DNA of 17,792 bases. Source: Bacteroidia bacterium. Lineage in GTDB: Bacteria > Bacteroidota > Bacteroidia > Bacteroidales > BM520. The DNA lies in the NCBI GenBank assembly GCA_009930445.1, contig RZYD01000025.1:1-17792 (forward strand). Direction: 5' to 3'. A program made the position numbers and the translations under genes. The notes under the pieces were generated by a model. It saw only the letters and a list, made by a program, of their open reading frames with translations, had not been told where the DNA came from and did no database searches. The stretch's first letter is position 1. Each line of letters begins with the position of its first letter. Shown in pieces: positions 16,901-17,792 of the stretch.

Positions 16901-17436
16901 CTGATGATACCATTAAATTTTTCGCCAAGGTTTCTTCCGAAGCTACCTACGACTATTTGCGGTTTTATATCGATGGACAGAAAAAAGAAGAATGGTCGGG
17001 CGACAATGGATGGACCGAAGCCCAATATCCGATCACCACAGGTATCCATGAATTAAAATGGACCTATGAAAAAGATTATAGTGTATCCAATGGATCCGAT
17101 TGCGGATGGATTGACTATATCGTTTTCCCCGCCATAAGCGATTATGTAGGCGTCAGAGAAATGACTGCCCTGACCGACACAGACCTTTCGGTATATCCTA
17201 ACCCGTTTAATAACAAAACGCGAATTGCCTATGTACTGAATAATCCCTCTGATGTTTCTCTGGTTGTTTATAATGCGATGGGTGAACGTATACAGGTGAT
17301 TGAAAATGCCACGAACCGACAAGCAGGTATTTATATGCATGAATTTGATGCATCCGAATTGCAACATGGAATGTATTTTTGTGTGTTTAAATCGTTTGGA
17401 AAATCCATCACAAAAAAATTAATTATTTCAGAATAA
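13966..17436 (+). CDS. Gingipain-family (C25) cysteine peptidase with T9SS sorting domain
   Basis: This encodes a 1156-residue secreted protease precursor. Residues 1-26 are a signal peptide ending in VNAQ. About 27-240 match a C25-type propeptide, and the catalytic domain spans about 244-600. The segment YTAHCSSNGW places the catalytic His at 453, aligned to the GHG histidine of gingipains. GNCCESNAFD...ECFGEALLRA places the catalytic Cys at 485, aligned to the ACVNGDF...CFAEALMRA region of RgpB. Next come a C25-type Ig-like domain (about 606-690), two related beta domains (about 695-805 and 806-922), each opening with a D/N/G-rich, possibly calcium-binding loop, and a cleaved-adhesin/MAM-like jelly roll (about 923-1050). 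A T9SS type A sorting domain begins at DLSVYPNPF (1073). The protein should be exported by Sec, cross the outer membrane by T9SS, and act at the surface or outside. Its cleavage specificity is unknown. Confidence 0.93.
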   Translation: MKIFTRCKYLLLLVLSGVLVFPVNAQRVVLENADETILTVVSQDVTHLEMRNTIAEFDYKTLNTEGGLFTAFYSHVNAFTGKTGAPRIPIIRKLIEVPLGAELSVEGVTFTEEIVNLGEMGIIYPMLPVQLPVPKNGEDAPPFQYNEKAYQTDRFYGEKLVTIEEKGIQRGQRLALVTIAPYQYNPVRNQLKIFSDVRFQITFKDGDMQATRALKAKTWSPYFEADYTQALNARAFASTKDPLSSYPITYVIVSDPMFQDQLQPFIAWKAKKGFTVIEGYTNDPEVGNTTASIKAFIQNLYENPEPGYTPPSFVLFVGDVQQIPAFSGTAGSHVTDLYYCEYTGDDFAEIYFGRFSAQTTAQLQPQIDKTLMIEQYTMPDPSYLNEVVLVSGMDGSHGYNWGNGQINYGTINYFNEAHGITPHTFLYPNSGSNASVIKQMISDGVAYANYTAHCSSNGWADPSFTVGDVSNLTNENMYYLSVGNCCESNAFDASECFGEALLRAEGKGAIGHIGGTNSTYWDEDYYWGVGVGTIMENPPAYEETTLGAYDCLFHDHGEDFADWCATTGQMIFAGNRAVTEGSSMSTYYWEIYSVMGDPSLAMYLAVPEPLEVSYDALMPLGSETFTITTEPYAYVAISREGELFGAALADESGIAVVAMDPPIAVPGPADVVVTQQFRQPYFGEVLVASPEGPYVLLGSFEVDDSQGNNNGMADYNETILLNIVLSNLGNSDAINVTGTLTTADEDITLLQDTYTFGPIAAQGSVTENGVYEFQIAPVIDDNKKVEFNLEITDGLEVWNSKITLTLHAPILEIGNLSINDQTGGNGNGRLDAGETADIAFTVNNAGSADILAVENLLSSSSAEVTINNGSAVFSQLLAGSTQQANFNISIDEGVTVGTIVELQLLTSAAGYMTEKTFLPKIGLILEDFETGDFSAFNWTQGQYPWRVVAGGASGDFSAQSGDISDEQTSELKLAVEVLADDTIKFFAKVSSEATYDYLRFYIDGQKKEEWSGDNGWTEAQYPITTGIHELKWTYEKDYSVSNGSDCGWIDYIVFPAISDYVGVREMTALTDTDLSVYPNPFNNKTRIAYVLNNPSDVSLVVYNAMGERIQVIENATNRQAGIYMHEFDASELQHGMYFCVFKSFGKSITKKLIISE

Positions 17437-17449
17437 AAAACCGCTACTA

Positions 17450-17492
17450 TCCGTCTTTGGCTGTGGAATTATATTTACCCGACAAAGACGGA
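17450..17492. terminator. Perfect 10-bp inverted repeat between the two C25 genes
   Basis: TCCGTCTTTG (17450-17459) and CAAAGACGGA (17483-17492) are exact reverse complements around a 23-base A/T-rich loop. The repeat starts 13 bases after the first C25 stop and ends 21 bases before the next start codon. The stem could end or attenuate transcription between the genes. No T-tract follows it, so this is not a textbook intrinsic terminator. The loop also contains TATATTTA, one base off the -7 consensus. Confidence 0.5.
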
Positions 17493-17513
17493 CAGGCATA
17501 AACAAACCCTACT

Positions 17514-17792
17514 ATGAGGAATTTTTTACTGACTATTTTTTGCCTGACCCTGAGTGCCGGGTTATTTGCATCGCAGGATTATACCATGGATTATCATCCA
17601 TTATCCGGTGATAAAGCCGCTTTAAATTTTTCGCTTCACAATTATGTCCTGAATCCCGTGGAGCTTAATGGCACAGCCTACACTCAGATTGTTTTTTCAG
17701 GCAGTGTGGTAACTAAAGACAAAGGATATGCTGAACTTCCTTTTCTTAGCGCCAGCTTGCAAATCGCTCCGGATAAAAATTATGAGGTTCAG
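17514..17792 (+). CDS. Second C25-type (gingipain-like) secreted peptidase, N-terminal part only
   Basis: An open frame of 93 codons starts at the ATG at 17514 and runs off the right edge without a stop. Residues 1-20 are a signal peptide with a hydrophobic core and a GLFAS end. The remainder, with LNFSLHNY, YTQIVFSG and KGYAELPFLSASLQI, resembles the N-terminal propeptide of C25 peptidases, in particular the pattern of a strand followed by KG.AELPF. I therefore infer a second C25-family precursor in tandem with the first. No catalytic domain is visible, so PorU-like or gingipain-like identity cannot be decided. It lies 77 bases after the first C25 gene in the same direction. Confidence 0.7.
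   Translation, partial: MRNFLLTIFCLTLSAGLFASQDYTMDYHPLSGDKAALNFSLHNYVLNPVELNGTAYTQIVFSGSVVTKDKGYAELPFLSASLQIAPDKNYEVQ

Overview
The window looks like chromosomal DNA of a Bacteroidota species. Four of its genes encode proteins with an N-terminal signal peptide and/or a C-terminal type IX secretion (T9SS) sorting domain. Five start regions carry the Bacteroidota -7 promoter element TAnnTTTG. Translation starts lack a Shine-Dalgarno sequence and are A-rich instead. I see no tRNA, rRNA, insertion sequence, CRISPR array or phage gene. I cannot place the organism below phylum level.

Layout. Positions 1-5262 (+) hold the 3' part of a very large gene that runs off the left edge. It encodes a modular surface or secreted protein with six beta-sandwich repeats of about 82 residues, a PKD-like domain, seven cysteine-rich Ig-like repeats of 83 residues, and a T9SS sorting domain. 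It is followed, on the minus strand, by a two-gene operon: a LOG-family nucleotide phosphoribohydrolase (5962-6564) and a small P-loop kinase (5392-5949). A 270-base divergent region with promoters in both directions leads to class I mannose-6-phosphate isomerase (6835-7815, +). This gene converges on an MsbA-like ABC exporter (7869-9704, -). A second divergent region leads to a tight plus-strand run: rbfA, a methyltransferase with a hydrophobic C-terminus, a LolC/E-type permease, and a secreted beta-helix protein with a T9SS sorting domain (9860-13868). The right end carries two tandem gingipain-family (C25) peptidase genes. The first is complete (13966-17436); the second is cut by the window edge (17514 onward).

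How the genes relate. The central part is housekeeping: ribosome maturation, lipid and lipoprotein transport, and sugar-phosphate and nucleotide metabolism. Exported proteins sit on both sides. The ABC exporter, LolC/E permease and hydrophobic-tailed methyltransferase suggest an envelope theme, but the operon may just be a conserved neighbourhood. No T9SS machinery gene is present, so the secreted proteins must use machinery encoded elsewhere. No stretch above 300 bases lacks a gene; the longest gap is 6565-6834.

Nothing here is convincingly a wholly new system. The items most worth a second look are the giant protein's two length-locked repeat arrays with a relocated cysteine, the tandem C25 genes with a perfect 10-bp dyad between them, and dyads that overlap the expected upstream promoter element of rbfA and of the first C25 gene.
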